Source: an uncultured Roseovarius sp.
Lineage (GTDB): Bacteria; Pseudomonadota; Alphaproteobacteria; Rhodobacterales; Rhodobacteraceae
Direction of reading: 5' to 3'
Length of the DNA: 64,000 nt
NCBI GenBank assembly: GCA_947503145.1
Contig: CANNCP010000001.1
Span: 1 to 64,000, forward strand
The notes beneath the pieces are model-generated. The model had not been told where the DNA came from. It did no database searches and was given only the letters and a program-made list of their open reading frames with translations. The position numbers and the translations under genes are program-made. Positions 8,465-19,399 of this stretch are shown here, one piece after another; positions within the stretch are counted from its first letter, which is position 1, and each line of letters opens with the position of its first letter.

Positions 8465-8929
8465 ATCGGTACTCGTGTTCTGCCTCTCTGGGGCATGCTC
8501 TGGTCGAAGATCGACAGGCCCGCCCTCTTTTCGGGCCACTATAGAACGCTGAGCGAAAAACCCGCAACATATCAATGTATTTGTGGTTATTGCCTCGCCA
8601 ACCGAAGCATTTTACGCACGGTCAAAGCCTTCTCTACCCGGATTTCGCTTTGAGCCACGCTCGGTATCAACAAAAAAGGAGGCGCTTTGGCCCAGCCCCT
8701 TGCAGTAAATGATACAGCATGCAGCTGAGGTCCGGCCTGAGCCCAAATCGATCGATGCATGCATGATGCACGGATGCCTGCCATCACGCGCGCGCCAAAA
8801 ACGAGGGCTTATTGAACTCTTGTGAAGGTCCGTAGTGGGGTACGTTACCGCTCAATTCGAATACGTCTTGACCGGAACTAAAAAATGCGCCGAACACGGC
8901 GCATTTTCAGTATTCATTTTCTGAGATAA
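8465..8929. other. intergenic region; only a terminator recognised
   Basis: No frame here looks coding. The stretch at 8746-8775 is rich in ATGCATG-type self-complementary words. The terminator of the outer-membrane gene lies at 8882-8907, and the promoter of the fusion gene (minus strand) should lie just right of 8464 but no clear boxes are visible. Confidence 0.5.
8882..8907 (-). terminator. rho-independent terminator of the outer-membrane protein gene
   Basis: Perfect 11-base arms AAAATGCGCCG (8882-8892) and CGGCGCATTTT (8897-8907) with a 4-base loop. Read on the minus strand, the stem is followed by a T-rich run. It lies 22 bases beyond the stop codon of the gene at 8930-9619. Confidence 0.9.
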
Positions 8930-9619
8930 TCAGAAGCGGTAGTTCACGCCGAGCTTTACCTGACCGAGAGTTGCCTTGAGCCGGCTTTGGGTATTTTCGA
9001 CCGTTCCGAAGTCAGTGTAAGTGTACTCACCATATGTCGACCAGTTGGGGTTGAACTTGTATTCAGCGCCAAGGCCGATGGTTCCGCCATCCAAGTCACG
9101 ACTTTCATCAAAATTAACCCCACCTCCGGAAGCTGATGCTGAACCTTTTGACCAAGTGTACCCCACAAGCCCGTAAGCCATGAAGTTTTCATTGATCGCA
9201 TAGCCCGCGCGCGCAAAAATCATGGCAGCACTTTTGATTTCGGTGTTCAGACTACCTCCGGGGCCGACTGCGCTATCTTTGTATTTTCCAAGGTTATATT
9301 CAGCACCAACGCCAAAGACGCCAACACCGCTCTGCCAGTCATAACCTGCGCGGATCGCGCCGGAAGCACCGTCTGGTTTGCCAACAGTTGGAAAGCCATT
9401 ACTACTTAAACCGGTTGCCCAGTCACCCGAAGTTGTAAACCTGCCAGTGCCGTAGTTAAGGTTTCCGCCGAGATACCCACCTGTCCAGCCCGTTGCGGCA
9501 TAGCCCTGCGACGTCTGAGAAACAGGCCCAACGTATGACTGATTCGTGTCGTCAGCAATCGCGGTGGAAGCGAAGGTGGCTGCAACGGTAGCGGCTGCTG
9601 CAATGCTAGCATATTTCAT
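8930..9619 (-). CDS. outer-membrane beta-barrel protein (Omp25/LomR-like)
   Basis: 229 residues with an N-terminal signal peptide of about 22 residues (MKYASIAAAATVAATFASTAIA, cut before DD). After it come alternating strands rich in Gly, Tyr and Thr (GGYLGGNLNYGTGRF, IRAGYDWQSGVGVFGVGAEYNLGKY, IGLGAEYKFNPNWSTYGEYTYTDFG), and the chain ends in Phe (VKLGVNYRF) as expected for BAM-inserted barrels. This is the opacity-type eight-strand porin family common in alphaproteobacteria, with a structural or adhesion role. The ribosome site AGGAG lies 12 bases before the ATG. It is a single-gene unit closed by the terminator at 8882-8907. Confidence 0.88.
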   Translation of the reverse strand: MKYASIAAAATVAATFASTAIADDTNQSYVGPVSQTSQGYAATGWTGGYLGGNLNYGTGRFTTSGDWATGLSSNGFPTVGKPDGASGAIRAGYDWQSGVGVFGVGAEYNLGKYKDSAVGPGGSLNTEIKSAAMIFARAGYAINENFMAYGLVGYTWSKGSASASGGGVNFDESRDLDGGTIGLGAEYKFNPNWSTYGEYTYTDFGTVENTQSRLKATLGQVKLGVNYRF

Positions 9620-10066
9620 TATGACAGTGTCTCCTATTAGTGTCTGTATTAATAATATATGCGAGAAATCAAATACGGCAGCCTTCAGGCGGAAATCCCG
9701 TTAAATCGCTGGTGTTGTTGCGTAAATGCCCGCTTTCATGAAGAAACCCCGTTGAAATTTGATGTCTAATTTAAATTTTTCGCTATGCCTTGACAATTCA
9801 CACAGCACTACCTCGACGAGGCCCACATAAAGGTTGAAAGCTGAAGATCACATACAGCCATAAAATGGGCGCCATAAACCACCGTTTGTTAAACGGCTCA
9901 CCGAAGCAGACCTTAGCGCAATTGCAGCGTAATCTCGTTAAGTCCGCAAAGCGGATATAGGCATGGTCCCAGGAACAGCTTACCCCGGAGCTCCCGAAAA
10001 AATCTTCGGGAGCTCCGGGGTCTCTGGGCGCTTTGGCGCCCCCCTTTCCTGCATTTGTTGCCCGAA
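9620..10066. other. AT-rich intergenic region with the promoter of the barrel gene
   Basis: This stretch has lower GC than its surroundings. Upstream of the outer-membrane gene the minus strand reads TATATTATTAATA near 9648-9660, which could hold a -10 box. No coding frame is supported. The strong inverted repeat at 9982-10021 closes the clpB side. Confidence 0.5.
9982..10021. repeat. 17-bp inverted repeat downstream of clpB
   Basis: ACCCCGGAGCTCCCGAA (9982-9998) and its exact complement TTCGGGAGCTCCGGGGT (10005-10021) enclose the loop AAAATC. It lies 46 bases past the clpB stop. The very stable stem probably ends the clpB transcript or protects its 3' end. There is no T-run after the stem, so simple intrinsic termination is not certain. 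Confidence 0.75.
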
Positions 10067-12685
<2,619 letters not shown>

Positions 12686-12942
12686 CGCTATTCTCCTTTT
12701 ATTAAGCGTTATCCCGTATGCGCACCCAACATTAGGCATGCGCGGTCGGGACCCTTGGAATGAAAATGGGCAGCGCCTTGGCCTGGTTCAAGACGAAACG
12801 GCCAAATTCCGCCTATGACACAACAATTTCGTCCCTCTGCCGATGAAACTTTTCCGCACCTCCCCACGTTACCCACAGGAAGGGTCGAGTTATCCACAGG
12901 CTCGCGCACACCAGAGAGTCTGGAAACCGAAGGAGTATTGCC

Positions 12943-13257
12943 ATGCAGATCGAGAAAATTCAGTTCGAAGACATCCGTTACAATCCTGAGATCAGCGCCT
13001 TTGAGACGTTGATCCGTATCCATGATGGCGCGCAAGGCTATTCCTATCCGGTACACGTGACCGCACCACTGCACGCCGACTACGGCATCGTCACCCGTGG
13101 CCTTGCCGAGGCAGGCCGCCGCGCACACCGACATGGCAAGCCCGCGCTGCGCCTAACGCATGCCGCACAACCGGCGCATGCCAAAGCACCAACGCCGCCC
13201 GCCGCACAGACCGACGGCTCGCTCCTTGATCGGCTCTTGGGCAAACGCGCCGCCTGA
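12943..13257 (+). CDS. conserved hypothetical protein
   Basis: 104 residues. The start is set by AAGGAG seven bases before the ATG. The first 65 residues look like a small folded domain (MQIEKIQFEDIRYNPEISAFETLIRI ... YSYPVHVTAPLHADYGIVTRGLAEAGRR). A low-complexity Ala/Pro/His linker and a short amphipathic end LLDRLLGKRAA follow. No catalytic motif, signal peptide or membrane segment is visible. It is divergent from clpB. I do not recognise a function. Confidence 0.7.
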   Translation: MQIEKIQFEDIRYNPEISAFETLIRIHDGAQGYSYPVHVTAPLHADYGIVTRGLAEAGRRAHRHGKPALRLTHAAQPAHAKAPTPPAAQTDGSLLDRLLGKRAA

Positions 13258-13564
13258 ACTGCGGATCAAACGACCCAAAGCCTGCCTGCCCGCGCGCAGG
13301 CGCTGATTTCTGATGCCATACGTCAGGTTCGTCAGGTGCCCGAATTTTGCGGTGACAGGCCGCTGGTCGTGATTTGTGAAAACATCAGGCATGAATTACT
13401 CGGCCCCCATCCGAATGCATCCGACCAGAGCACAGGCTCTGCGCGCCTGACGAGCCTCCCCCCGATCCAAACCGCAAACCCCACAGGCATCACAGCCAAT
13501 TGGCTTGACGAGCCGGAACCGAACCGCAAGAAAGGCGCAAATTCCCCTTATGCCGGAGCGCACC
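13258..13564. other. intergenic region before pyrF
   Basis: Contains a weak stem GCCTGC/GCAGGC at 13280-13301 and no supported gene. The pyrF promoter is expected here but no clear boxes stand out. Confidence 0.45.
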
Positions 13565-14260
13565 ATGCCCACATCCGATGATCGCCTGATCGTGGCACTC
13601 GACCTGCCTAACGCGCTCGAGGGATTAGAGATGGCGCGGCGTATCGGCCCACAGGTCAACTTCTACAAGATTGGCCTCGGCATGCTGACCGGCGGTGGGC
13701 TGGCGCTGGCGCAAGAGCTTAAACAGGAGCACGACAAGCGCATCTTTCTGGACATGAAACTGTTCGATATCGGGGCCACCATCGAGAGCGCCGTGCGCGG
13801 GCTTGCCCGGTTTGACCTCGATTTCCTCACTGTACACGGTGATCCGCATGTAGTGCGCGCCGCGCTCGAAGGGGCGGCGGGCACGCCGCTGAAAATTCTC
13901 GCCGTCACGGTCCTCACCTCGCTGGACCGCGCCGATCTTGATGAAGGCATGACCCAGCCCGGCGATCTGGCCGAGATCACCACCACCCGCGCCGCCCGCG
14001 CGCTGGAGGCCGGTGCCCACGGCATCATCACATCACCGCGCGAAGCCGCACGGATCCGCGCCCTGCCCGAGGCCAAAGGTCGGCTGATCGTCACCCCCGG
14101 CGTGCGCCCCGCCGGTGCAGCCCCCGGCGATCAGAAGCGCGTCGCGACCCCGGCCGAGGCGATCGCGAACGGCGCCGATCACATCGTCGTTGGCCGCCCT
14201 GTCTGCGCCGCCGCCGACCCCGCCACCGCTGCCGCCGCGATTCTCAAAGAGATCGCCTGA
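13565..14260 (+). CDS. pyrF: orotidine 5'-phosphate decarboxylase
   Basis: 231 residues, normal for the bacterial enzyme. It decarboxylates OMP to UMP, the last step of de novo pyrimidine synthesis. Visible motifs: LIVALDLPN at the first strand; DMKLFDIGATIESAV (near residue 60), holding the catalytic Asp-Lys-Asp set; FLTVHGD; LAVTVLTSL; and the phosphate-binding end VTPGVRP...IVVGRPVCAA. The ATG at 13565 is preceded by GGAG nine bases upstream and gives the family's usual N-terminus; the earlier ATG at 13550 would add five residues. It is monocistronic in appearance, followed by a repeat element. Confidence 0.97.
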   Translation: MPTSDDRLIVALDLPNALEGLEMARRIGPQVNFYKIGLGMLTGGGLALAQELKQEHDKRIFLDMKLFDIGATIESAVRGLARFDLDFLTVHGDPHVVRAALEGAAGTPLKILAVTVLTSLDRADLDEGMTQPGDLAEITTTRAARALEAGAHGIITSPREAARIRALPEAKGRLIVTPGVRPAGAAPGDQKRVATPAEAIANGADHIVVGRPVCAAADPATAAAAILKEIA

Positions 14261-14299
14261 CGCAACCGGCGCACCAAAGAATCTTCATGCCTTCGGCGA

Positions 14300-14394
14300 G
14301 GATATTTTTCGGCAAGAAGAAGCCCTTGGATTTTCATATTCTTCTTGCTGGAAATATCCTGGGGTGAGGCCGCAAGGCCGAGGGGCAAAGCCCC
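14300..14394. repeat. compound hairpin element between pyrF and dinB
   Basis: A long imperfect stem joins 14300-14321 (begins GGATATTTTTCGGC) with 14339-14359 (ends GAAATATCC). Two small hairpins follow directly: GGCCGCAAGGCC at about 14368-14379 and GGGGCAAAGCCCC at 14382-14394. This chain of three hairpins has the look of a dispersed intergenic element, and its position suggests transcript ending for pyrF. Confidence 0.65.
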
Positions 14395-14451
14395 TTATTT
14401 CCGGCCTTCGTTTCAGATAAGATGATCGCGTCTTAATCCCGGTCCAACGCC

Positions 14452-15708
14452 ATGCCCGCCTTCTGCCGCGATTGCCTGATCATAACCGACGCGGGCCAGC
14501 GCCGCTGCGCTGCTTGCGGGCGTCCGCGCGTGCAATCCCATCCCGAGCTTTTCGAGTTGAGCATCGCGCATATGGATTGCGACGCCTTCTACGCCAGCGT
14601 CGAAAAGCGCGACGATCCCAGCCTCGCAGACAAACCGGTGATTATCGGCGGCGGGCAGCGCGGTGTTGTCTCGACCGCATGCTATGTGGCGCGCATCCGC
14701 GGCGTACGGTCGGCCATGCCGATGTTCCAGGCGCTGAAGCTCTGCCCGGATGCGGTAATCGTGAAGCCGCGCATGGAGGTCTATGTGGCGGTCTCCAAAC
14801 AGATCCGCGCCATGATGCAGGAACTGACCCCCGATATCGAGCCGCTTTCGCTCGACGAGGCGTTTCTCGACCTCAGTGGCACGCGGCGCCTGCACGGCGC
14901 ACCACCCGCGATCATGCTGGCCCGGCTCGTGCGCCGCATGTCCGACGAGTTGGGCATCACCGGCTCCATCGGTCTGAGCCATAACAAGTTCCTGGCCAAG
15001 GTCGCCTCGGACCTCGACAAACCGCGCGGCTTTTCGGTAATCGGCAAGGCCGAGACCGCCGAATTTCTGCGCAATAAGCCGGTACGCCTGATCTGGGGGG
15101 TCGGCCACGCGGCGCAGGCCGCGCTCGACAAGGCGGGCATCCGCACCTTCGCCGACCTGCTGCGCTGGGAGCGAACCGATCTCGTGGCCCGCTTCGGCAC
15201 GATGGGTGAACGGCTGTGGCATCTGGCACGCGGTCAGGATCACCGCCGCGTCAACGCCCGCGCCCCGGTGAAATCGATCTCCAACGAAACCACGTTCCTC
15301 AAGGATACCGGCAACCTAGATCTGCTCGACGGTCATCTCTGGCGGCTCTCCGAAAACGTCTCGGACCGAGCCAAGGCGCGCGGGCTGGCCGGGCGCGTCG
15401 TGACGCTAAAGCTCAAGCGCGCCGATCATGCGATTCTCACCCGCCGGCTGGCGCTGCGCGATCCGACACAATTGGCGGATGTCATCTACCGCACCGCACG
15501 CGCTCTGATGGACCCGGTCGCGGACAAGGCGCCATTTCGCCTGATCGGCGTCGGCCTGTCGGATCTGCTGAACGAGGAAGGCGCGGATCTGTCGGGCGAT
15601 CTGCTCGACCCCGACGCCCGCCGCCGCAGCAGCGCCGAGCGTGCGACCGATGCGATTCGGCGCAAGTTCGGGAGTGATGCCATCCGCAAGGGGCGCGCAT
15701 TGCGCTGA
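14452..15708 (+). CDS. dinB: DNA polymerase IV
   Basis: 418 residues. Y-family translesion polymerase. An N-terminal CxxC...CxxC segment (FCRDC, RCAACG; residues 4-24) looks like a small zinc ribbon, seen in many alphaproteobacterial DinB proteins. The palm begins IAHMDCDAFYASVEKRDDP with the first catalytic Asp and the steric-gate region. SLDEAFLDL holds the second acidic pair. Helix-hairpin-helix and little-finger domains follow (VGHAAQAALDKAGIRTFADLL; KSISNETTF). It copies past DNA lesions and is usually SOS-controlled; no LexA box was identified in the preceding hairpin-rich spacer. Confidence 0.95.
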   Translation: MPAFCRDCLIITDAGQRRCAACGRPRVQSHPELFELSIAHMDCDAFYASVEKRDDPSLADKPVIIGGGQRGVVSTACYVARIRGVRSAMPMFQALKLCPDAVIVKPRMEVYVAVSKQIRAMMQELTPDIEPLSLDEAFLDLSGTRRLHGAPPAIMLARLVRRMSDELGITGSIGLSHNKFLAKVASDLDKPRGFSVIGKAETAEFLRNKPVRLIWGVGHAAQAALDKAGIRTFADLLRWERTDLVARFGTMGERLWHLARGQDHRRVNARAPVKSISNETTFLKDTGNLDLLDGHLWRLSENVSDRAKARGLAGRVVTLKLKRADHAILTRRLALRDPTQLADVIYRTARALMDPVADKAPFRLIGVGLSDLLNEEGADLSGDLLDPDARRRSSAERATDAIRRKFGSDAIRKGRALR

Positions 15709-15751
15709 TATTTCCCGCGAGGCCGCCCGCAAGGGCGAAGGAGCGGCACGG

Positions 15752-16645
15752 CTATTCAGCGGCCAATTGCTGTACAGACGGGCGCCCGATTTCGATGATC
15801 TGCGCAATCACCCCTGTCAGCAACGCCCGAAATGCATCAAAATCAGCATTCGGTTCAATCCTGGGCTCGTCCATGTAGAGCGCTCGGTCGATCTCGATCT
15901 GCACCGCATGGTGACCCCGTGACGGGCGGCCATACTGCTGGGTCACGTAGGCCCCCGCAAACGGCGTGTTGCGCGCCACGCACAATCCGGCGGCGCGAAA
16001 TGCCGTCTCGATCTGGTCAACGATCTCGCTGCTTGCCGAGGCACCGAACCTGTCGCCCAGCACCACCTCCGGACGCTGCGTACCCTTGCGCGCGACCTGA
16101 TCCATTGCCTCGTGCGGCATCGAGTGGCAATCGACCAGAATCGCCTGACCAAAGAGTGCATGCGCTTGTTTCATCTGATTGCGCAACGCCGCATGATAGG
16201 GTCGCCAGTAGCTCTCGATCCGGGCATCGGCTTCGGCACGGCTCAGCTTGCCGTCATAGATTGCGCGGCCATTGGCCACGACCCGTGGCACGACACCCAG
16301 CCCCGAGGACACGCGCGGATTGTGCCCGCTCTTGCGCACACCCACGATCAGTGCCGGATCCAGTTCATCCTCGGCCCGGTTCATGTCGATCAGCGCCCGC
16401 GGCGCACCCGCCTGCAGGAATGGCGCGCCCAGCCGTGGCGCGGCGGCAAAGAGCTGATCCACAAAGGCATCTTCAGAGCTTCGCACCGCCCGCGCATCCA
16501 GCACCGAGCGTTGCAGGAACCACGTCGGATAGTCCCGGCTGCTATGGGGCGATGCAAACACCAGCGCAGTGTTGCGCCGGTCGGGATGAATCAGGTGATA
16601 GGCGACCTTGGGCATGGGTGACGGACGATCCCTGTGGTTTTGCAT
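15752..16645 (-). CDS. N-formylglutamate amidohydrolase family protein
   Basis: 297 residues from the ATG at 16645, which has AAGGA 11 bases upstream; MPKVAYH at 16615 is an alternative start. Characteristic motifs are FASPHSSRDYPTWFL, ALIDMNRAEDELDP, VVPRVVANGRAIYDGKLSRAEADARI, and the metal-ligand region ILVDCHSMPHEA. The family hydrolyses N-formyl- or related acyl-glutamate, as in histidine degradation, but no other hut gene is in the window, so the physiological substrate is uncertain. Its 5' end faces the tRNA-Val gene on the other strand. Confidence 0.88.
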   Translation of the reverse strand: MQNHRDRPSPMPKVAYHLIHPDRRNTALVFASPHSSRDYPTWFLQRSVLDARAVRSSEDAFVDQLFAAAPRLGAPFLQAGAPRALIDMNRAEDELDPALIVGVRKSGHNPRVSSGLGVVPRVVANGRAIYDGKLSRAEADARIESYWRPYHAALRNQMKQAHALFGQAILVDCHSMPHEAMDQVARKGTQRPEVVLGDRFGASASSEIVDQIETAFRAAGLCVARNTPFAGAYVTQQYGRPSRGHHAVQIEIDRALYMDEPRIEPNADFDAFRALLTGVIAQIIEIGRPSVQQLAAE

Positions 16646-16777
16646 TGGATGATAGTCCTTTTTTTTCCCGAACCAAAAGCCCTTGATCACGGGCCTGCGT
16701 TCTTTTATAGACCAGCCCACCGGCGCGGACCTCCGCGCCCCAATTTGTTGGGGCATTGGGGACCGTTCGGCATTCAT

Positions 16778-16852
16778 GGGCGATTAGCTCAGCGGTAGAG
16801 CACTTCGTTGACATCGAAGGGGTCACAAGTTCGAACCTTGTATCGCCCACCA
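16778..16852 (+). tRNA. tRNA-Val (anticodon GAC)
   Basis: 75 bases including an encoded CCA end. The acceptor arms GGGCGAT and ATCGCCC pair perfectly. The D-arm region GCTCAGCGGTAGAGC, the anticodon stem CTTCG/CGAAG with loop TTGACAT (anticodon GAC) and the T-arm ACAAG-TTCGAAC-CTTGT are all present. Confidence 0.97.
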
Positions 16853-16934
16853 TGAATTCACTGTTCCGGGCCTGCCTGGAACGCCCGTAACCCGCAAGGC
16901 GCTGGCCCGCGCCGCGACAACAAAGGAGACGACG

Positions 16935-17060
16935 ATGAAAGTTCGCAACTCGCTTCGCTCGCTCAAGAACCGGCACCGTGATTGCCGCGTCGTGCGCCGC
17001 AAAGGCCGCGTCTACGTGATCAACAAGACCCAGCGCCGCTTCAAAGCCCGCCAGGGCTGA
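16935..17060 (+). CDS. rpmJ: 50S ribosomal protein bL36
   Basis: 41 residues, almost entirely basic (begins [20 protein letters not shown] and ends [11 protein letters not shown]). The ribosome site AAAGGAG lies eight bases before the ATG. It has only one cysteine (residue 17), so it is the zinc-free form common in alphaproteobacteria rather than the four-ligand zinc form. It lies just downstream of tRNA-Val and is closed by a strong terminator at 17095. Confidence 0.96.
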   Translation: MKVRNSLRSLKNRHRDCRVVRRKGRVYVINKTQRRFKARQG

Positions 17061-17094
17061 GCCGCGCCAGCCGCGTCCTGCGGCAGGACATCAG

Positions 17095-17128
17095 AAAGCC
17101 CCGTCTCGGACCCGAGATGGGGCTTTTT
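17095..17128 (+). terminator. rho-independent terminator of rpmJ
   Basis: A 14-pair stem with one G-T pair (arms starting AAAGCCCC and ending GGGGCTTT) and a four-base loop, followed by a run of T to 17128. It is placed 35 bases past the rpmJ stop. Confidence 0.92.
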
Positions 17129-17295
17129 CTTTGGCAGCCCCATTACCGTGCAGCAGATCCTGCCCAAGAAACGACGGTATCGCCCAAAACACGGCCAGAT
17201 CGCGGATTTATCCTACATCACCGCCCACTTGCCGTTTGCGCCACCCTCCGCTTAGGGTGGCGCAGACACCACCCCAAGCGCCCGAGGATTCCACC

Positions 17296-18540
17296 ATGAC
17301 ACCCCGAAACATCATCGTCGTCGGCGCGGGCATCTGCGGGCTGTCCTCGGCCATCTGGCTGCGCCGCGCGGGCCATGCGGTGACCCTGATCGACCGCGAC
17401 CATCCGGGGGCCGGTGCATCCTTTGGCAACGCCGGGCTGCTGGCGGAATGGGCCGTGGTGCCGATGAACACGCCCGGCATCGCGCGCGACGGAGCGAAAT
17501 ACCTGACATCCCGTGACGGTCCGCTATTCCTGCAATGGTCCTACCTGCCACGCCTGATTCCGTGGCTCGCAAAATTCATGGCGAACGCCACCGATTCCCG
17601 CACCCGCGCCACTTCGGCCAGTCTGACACATCTGCTGCATGACAGCGTCGACCAGCACCACGCGCTAACCAAGGGCACAAGGGCCGAGAGATGGATCACC
17701 TCCAGCGATTTCGGCTATGCCTACCGTGACCGTGCCGCCTATGAGGCGGACGCCTATGGCTGGGCGCTCAAGCGCGAGGCGGGCTATATACCGGATCTGA
17801 TCGAAGGCGATGCCGTGCAGGAGGCCGAGCCGATGCTCGCCCCTTCGCAGCGCTGCCTCGCGATGCTGCGCGGGCACGGCCATATTCTCAATCCCGGCGC
17901 CTACATGGCCGATCTGGCACAGGTGCTTCTGGACGAGGGTGGCAGCTACCTTCAGGCCGAAATGCGCGACGTGACGCTGGACGGCGATGGCCGCATCACC
18001 GAAGTGATCACCACCCAAGGCAGCCTGCCCTGCGATTCGGCGGTCCTGTCGGCAGGCATCTGGTCAAAACCGCTGATGGCCAAGCTGGGCGTCAAGGTGC
18101 CGTTAGAGGCCGAGCGCGGCTATCACCTGCACTTCAGCGGCCCCAATGCCACGGTGCGGGTACCTTTGATGATCCAATCCGGCAAGTTCGCGGTAAACCC
18201 GATGGAACACGGGCTGCGCTGCGCCGGGCTGGTCGAGTTGGGCGGGATCACCGCACCGCCGTCACGCGCTCCATTCGACCAGCTGCGCCGCAAAACGGCA
18301 GAGGTATTCCCGAACCTCACCTATGACAGCGTCGAGGAATGGATGGGGTTCCGCCCCTCCACGCCCGACAGCCTGCCGCTGATCGGTGAAATCGGCGGCA
18401 GCGGCGTCTTTGCCGCCTTCGGACATCAGCATGTCGGTCTGACCGGCGGGCCAAAAACCGGGCGCTGGGTGGCCGATATGGTCAGCGGGCGGCGCATCAA
18501 TGCGGACCTCGCCGCCTTTGACGCCAACCGGTTCGATTAA
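17296..18540 (+). CDS. FAD-dependent oxidoreductase, D-amino-acid dehydrogenase type
   Basis: 414 residues. The N-terminal dinucleotide fold IIVVGAGICGLSSAIWLRRAG (GXGXXG) with the acidic strand end VTLIDRD binds FAD. GASFGNAGLLA matches DadA-like enzymes. The C-terminal EEWMGFRPSTPDSLPLIGE and FAFGHQHVGLTGGPKTG segments are the second FAD contact and are typical of DAO-family proteins. It probably oxidises a D- or N-alkyl amino acid. The exact substrate cannot be read from the sequence. The start at 17296 gives the nucleotide fold directly and has a GAGG site upstream; upstream in-frame sequence is terminator DNA. Confidence 0.88.
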   Translation: MTPRNIIVVGAGICGLSSAIWLRRAGHAVTLIDRDHPGAGASFGNAGLLAEWAVVPMNTPGIARDGAKYLTSRDGPLFLQWSYLPRLIPWLAKFMANATDSRTRATSASLTHLLHDSVDQHHALTKGTRAERWITSSDFGYAYRDRAAYEADAYGWALKREAGYIPDLIEGDAVQEAEPMLAPSQRCLAMLRGHGHILNPGAYMADLAQVLLDEGGSYLQAEMRDVTLDGDGRITEVITTQGSLPCDSAVLSAGIWSKPLMAKLGVKVPLEAERGYHLHFSGPNATVRVPLMIQSGKFAVNPMEHGLRCAGLVELGGITAPPSRAPFDQLRRKTAEVFPNLTYDSVEEWMGFRPSTPDSLPLIGEIGGSGVFAAFGHQHVGLTGGPKTGRWVADMVSGRRINADLAAFDANRFD

Positions 18541-18568
18541 AGAGCCGCCCGTCCGGGGCGTCGGCTTG

Positions 18569-19120
18569 TCAGTCTGTAGCGTGCCGTCCGATCATCCCGC
18601 GCAGCCGCGCCATCCGATCGGCGATCTGACCCTTGAGGAAATCATTGGTCAGCCTGCCATCCTCGTCGAATTCTTTCTGCGCCTGCGCTACCAGAATCAG
18701 CGGCCCATGCACCACGTTTACCTGCAACTGCTGCAGATTGTTCAGTGTCATGAAATGTGCCGTTTCGCCGCCCGTGCGGCCACCGGCGGCGGACATCACC
18801 ACGGCGATCTTGTCCTTCAGAACCGATTCCCTGGCGCGGCTCAGCCAATCGGTCGCGTTCTTCAGAACGCCCGAAATTCCCTTGTTATACTCCGGCGCAC
18901 CTATGACCAGCACATCGGCACCGCGCACCTGATCCATCAGTTTCGTAACCTTGGCGGGGATGCCCGCAGCCTCCACATCACCGTTATAGAGCGGCAGATC
19001 GAGATCGGCCTCGATCACCTCTGCCTCGCCGAACGCGGCAGCCGCCTCGCGCAGCAGCATCTTGTTACAGGATGCTGCGCGCAACGAGCCGGACATGAGC
19101 AGAAGGGTGGGTTTGGCCAT
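18569..19120 (-). CDS. NADPH-dependent FMN reductase family protein
   Basis: 183 residues, flavodoxin-like fold. GSLRAASCNKMLLREA (residues 11-26) is the FMN phosphate loop (GSxRxxSxN). GAPEYNKGISGVLKNATDWLSR holds the conserved PEYN...G...K..xDW motif, and SAAGGRTGGETA is the third loop. Relatives reduce FMN, quinones, azo compounds or chromate with NAD(P)H. Convergent with the oxidoreductase gene upstream; downstream of the LysR gene on the same strand but separated from it by a terminator. Confidence 0.9.
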   Translation of the reverse strand: MAKPTLLLMSGSLRAASCNKMLLREAAAAFGEAEVIEADLDLPLYNGDVEAAGIPAKVTKLMDQVRGADVLVIGAPEYNKGISGVLKNATDWLSRARESVLKDKIAVVMSAAGGRTGGETAHFMTLNNLQQLQVNVVHGPLILVAQAQKEFDEDGRLTNDFLKGQIADRMARLRGMIGRHATD

Positions 19121-19285
19121 GAATTTACCTCATTCGGTCATTGACTTGCGATGCCGCCCATCTGCCGTTGCCGGTATGAGAATGCAAGCGGGCGACGCGC
19201 ACATGCCCTGTGCAGCGCCCGGCACAGGCTGTCGGGCGGAATGTGCGAACGTTCTGCACCCGCACCCATGACGCACGCAAAAGAA

Positions 19286-19316
19286 AACCCCGGCTGCAAG
19301 CATGCTGACCGGGGTT
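19286..19316 (-). terminator. rho-independent terminator of the LysR-type gene
   Basis: AACCCCGG (19286-19293) and CCGGGGTT (19309-19316) pair perfectly. On the minus strand the stem is followed by TTTTCTTTT. It lies 84 bases after the stop of the LysR gene. Confidence 0.85.
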
Positions 19317-19328
19317 CAGGCGGCCCTG

Positions 19329-19379
19329 CCAAAGTGTTTCGCAAAAACCTGAATCACAGCTTTCTGCCAAACGCTTTGG
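19329..19379. repeat. long palindromic intergenic repeat, copy 2
   Basis: The arms CCAAAGTGTTTCGC (19329-19342) and GCCAAACGCTTTGG (19366-19379) are complementary apart from two positions. The left arm is followed by AAAAACCTGA, the same inner word as in the copies at 538 and 41941. It lies between the LysR stop and its terminator. Confidence 0.65.
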
Positions 19380-19399
19380 GGGCGGGGAGGAAAGTCAGA

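Noticed and set aside
8587..8787. 66-codon frame in the spacer before the outer-membrane gene
   Set aside because: No ribosome site and no likeness to a folded or membrane protein.
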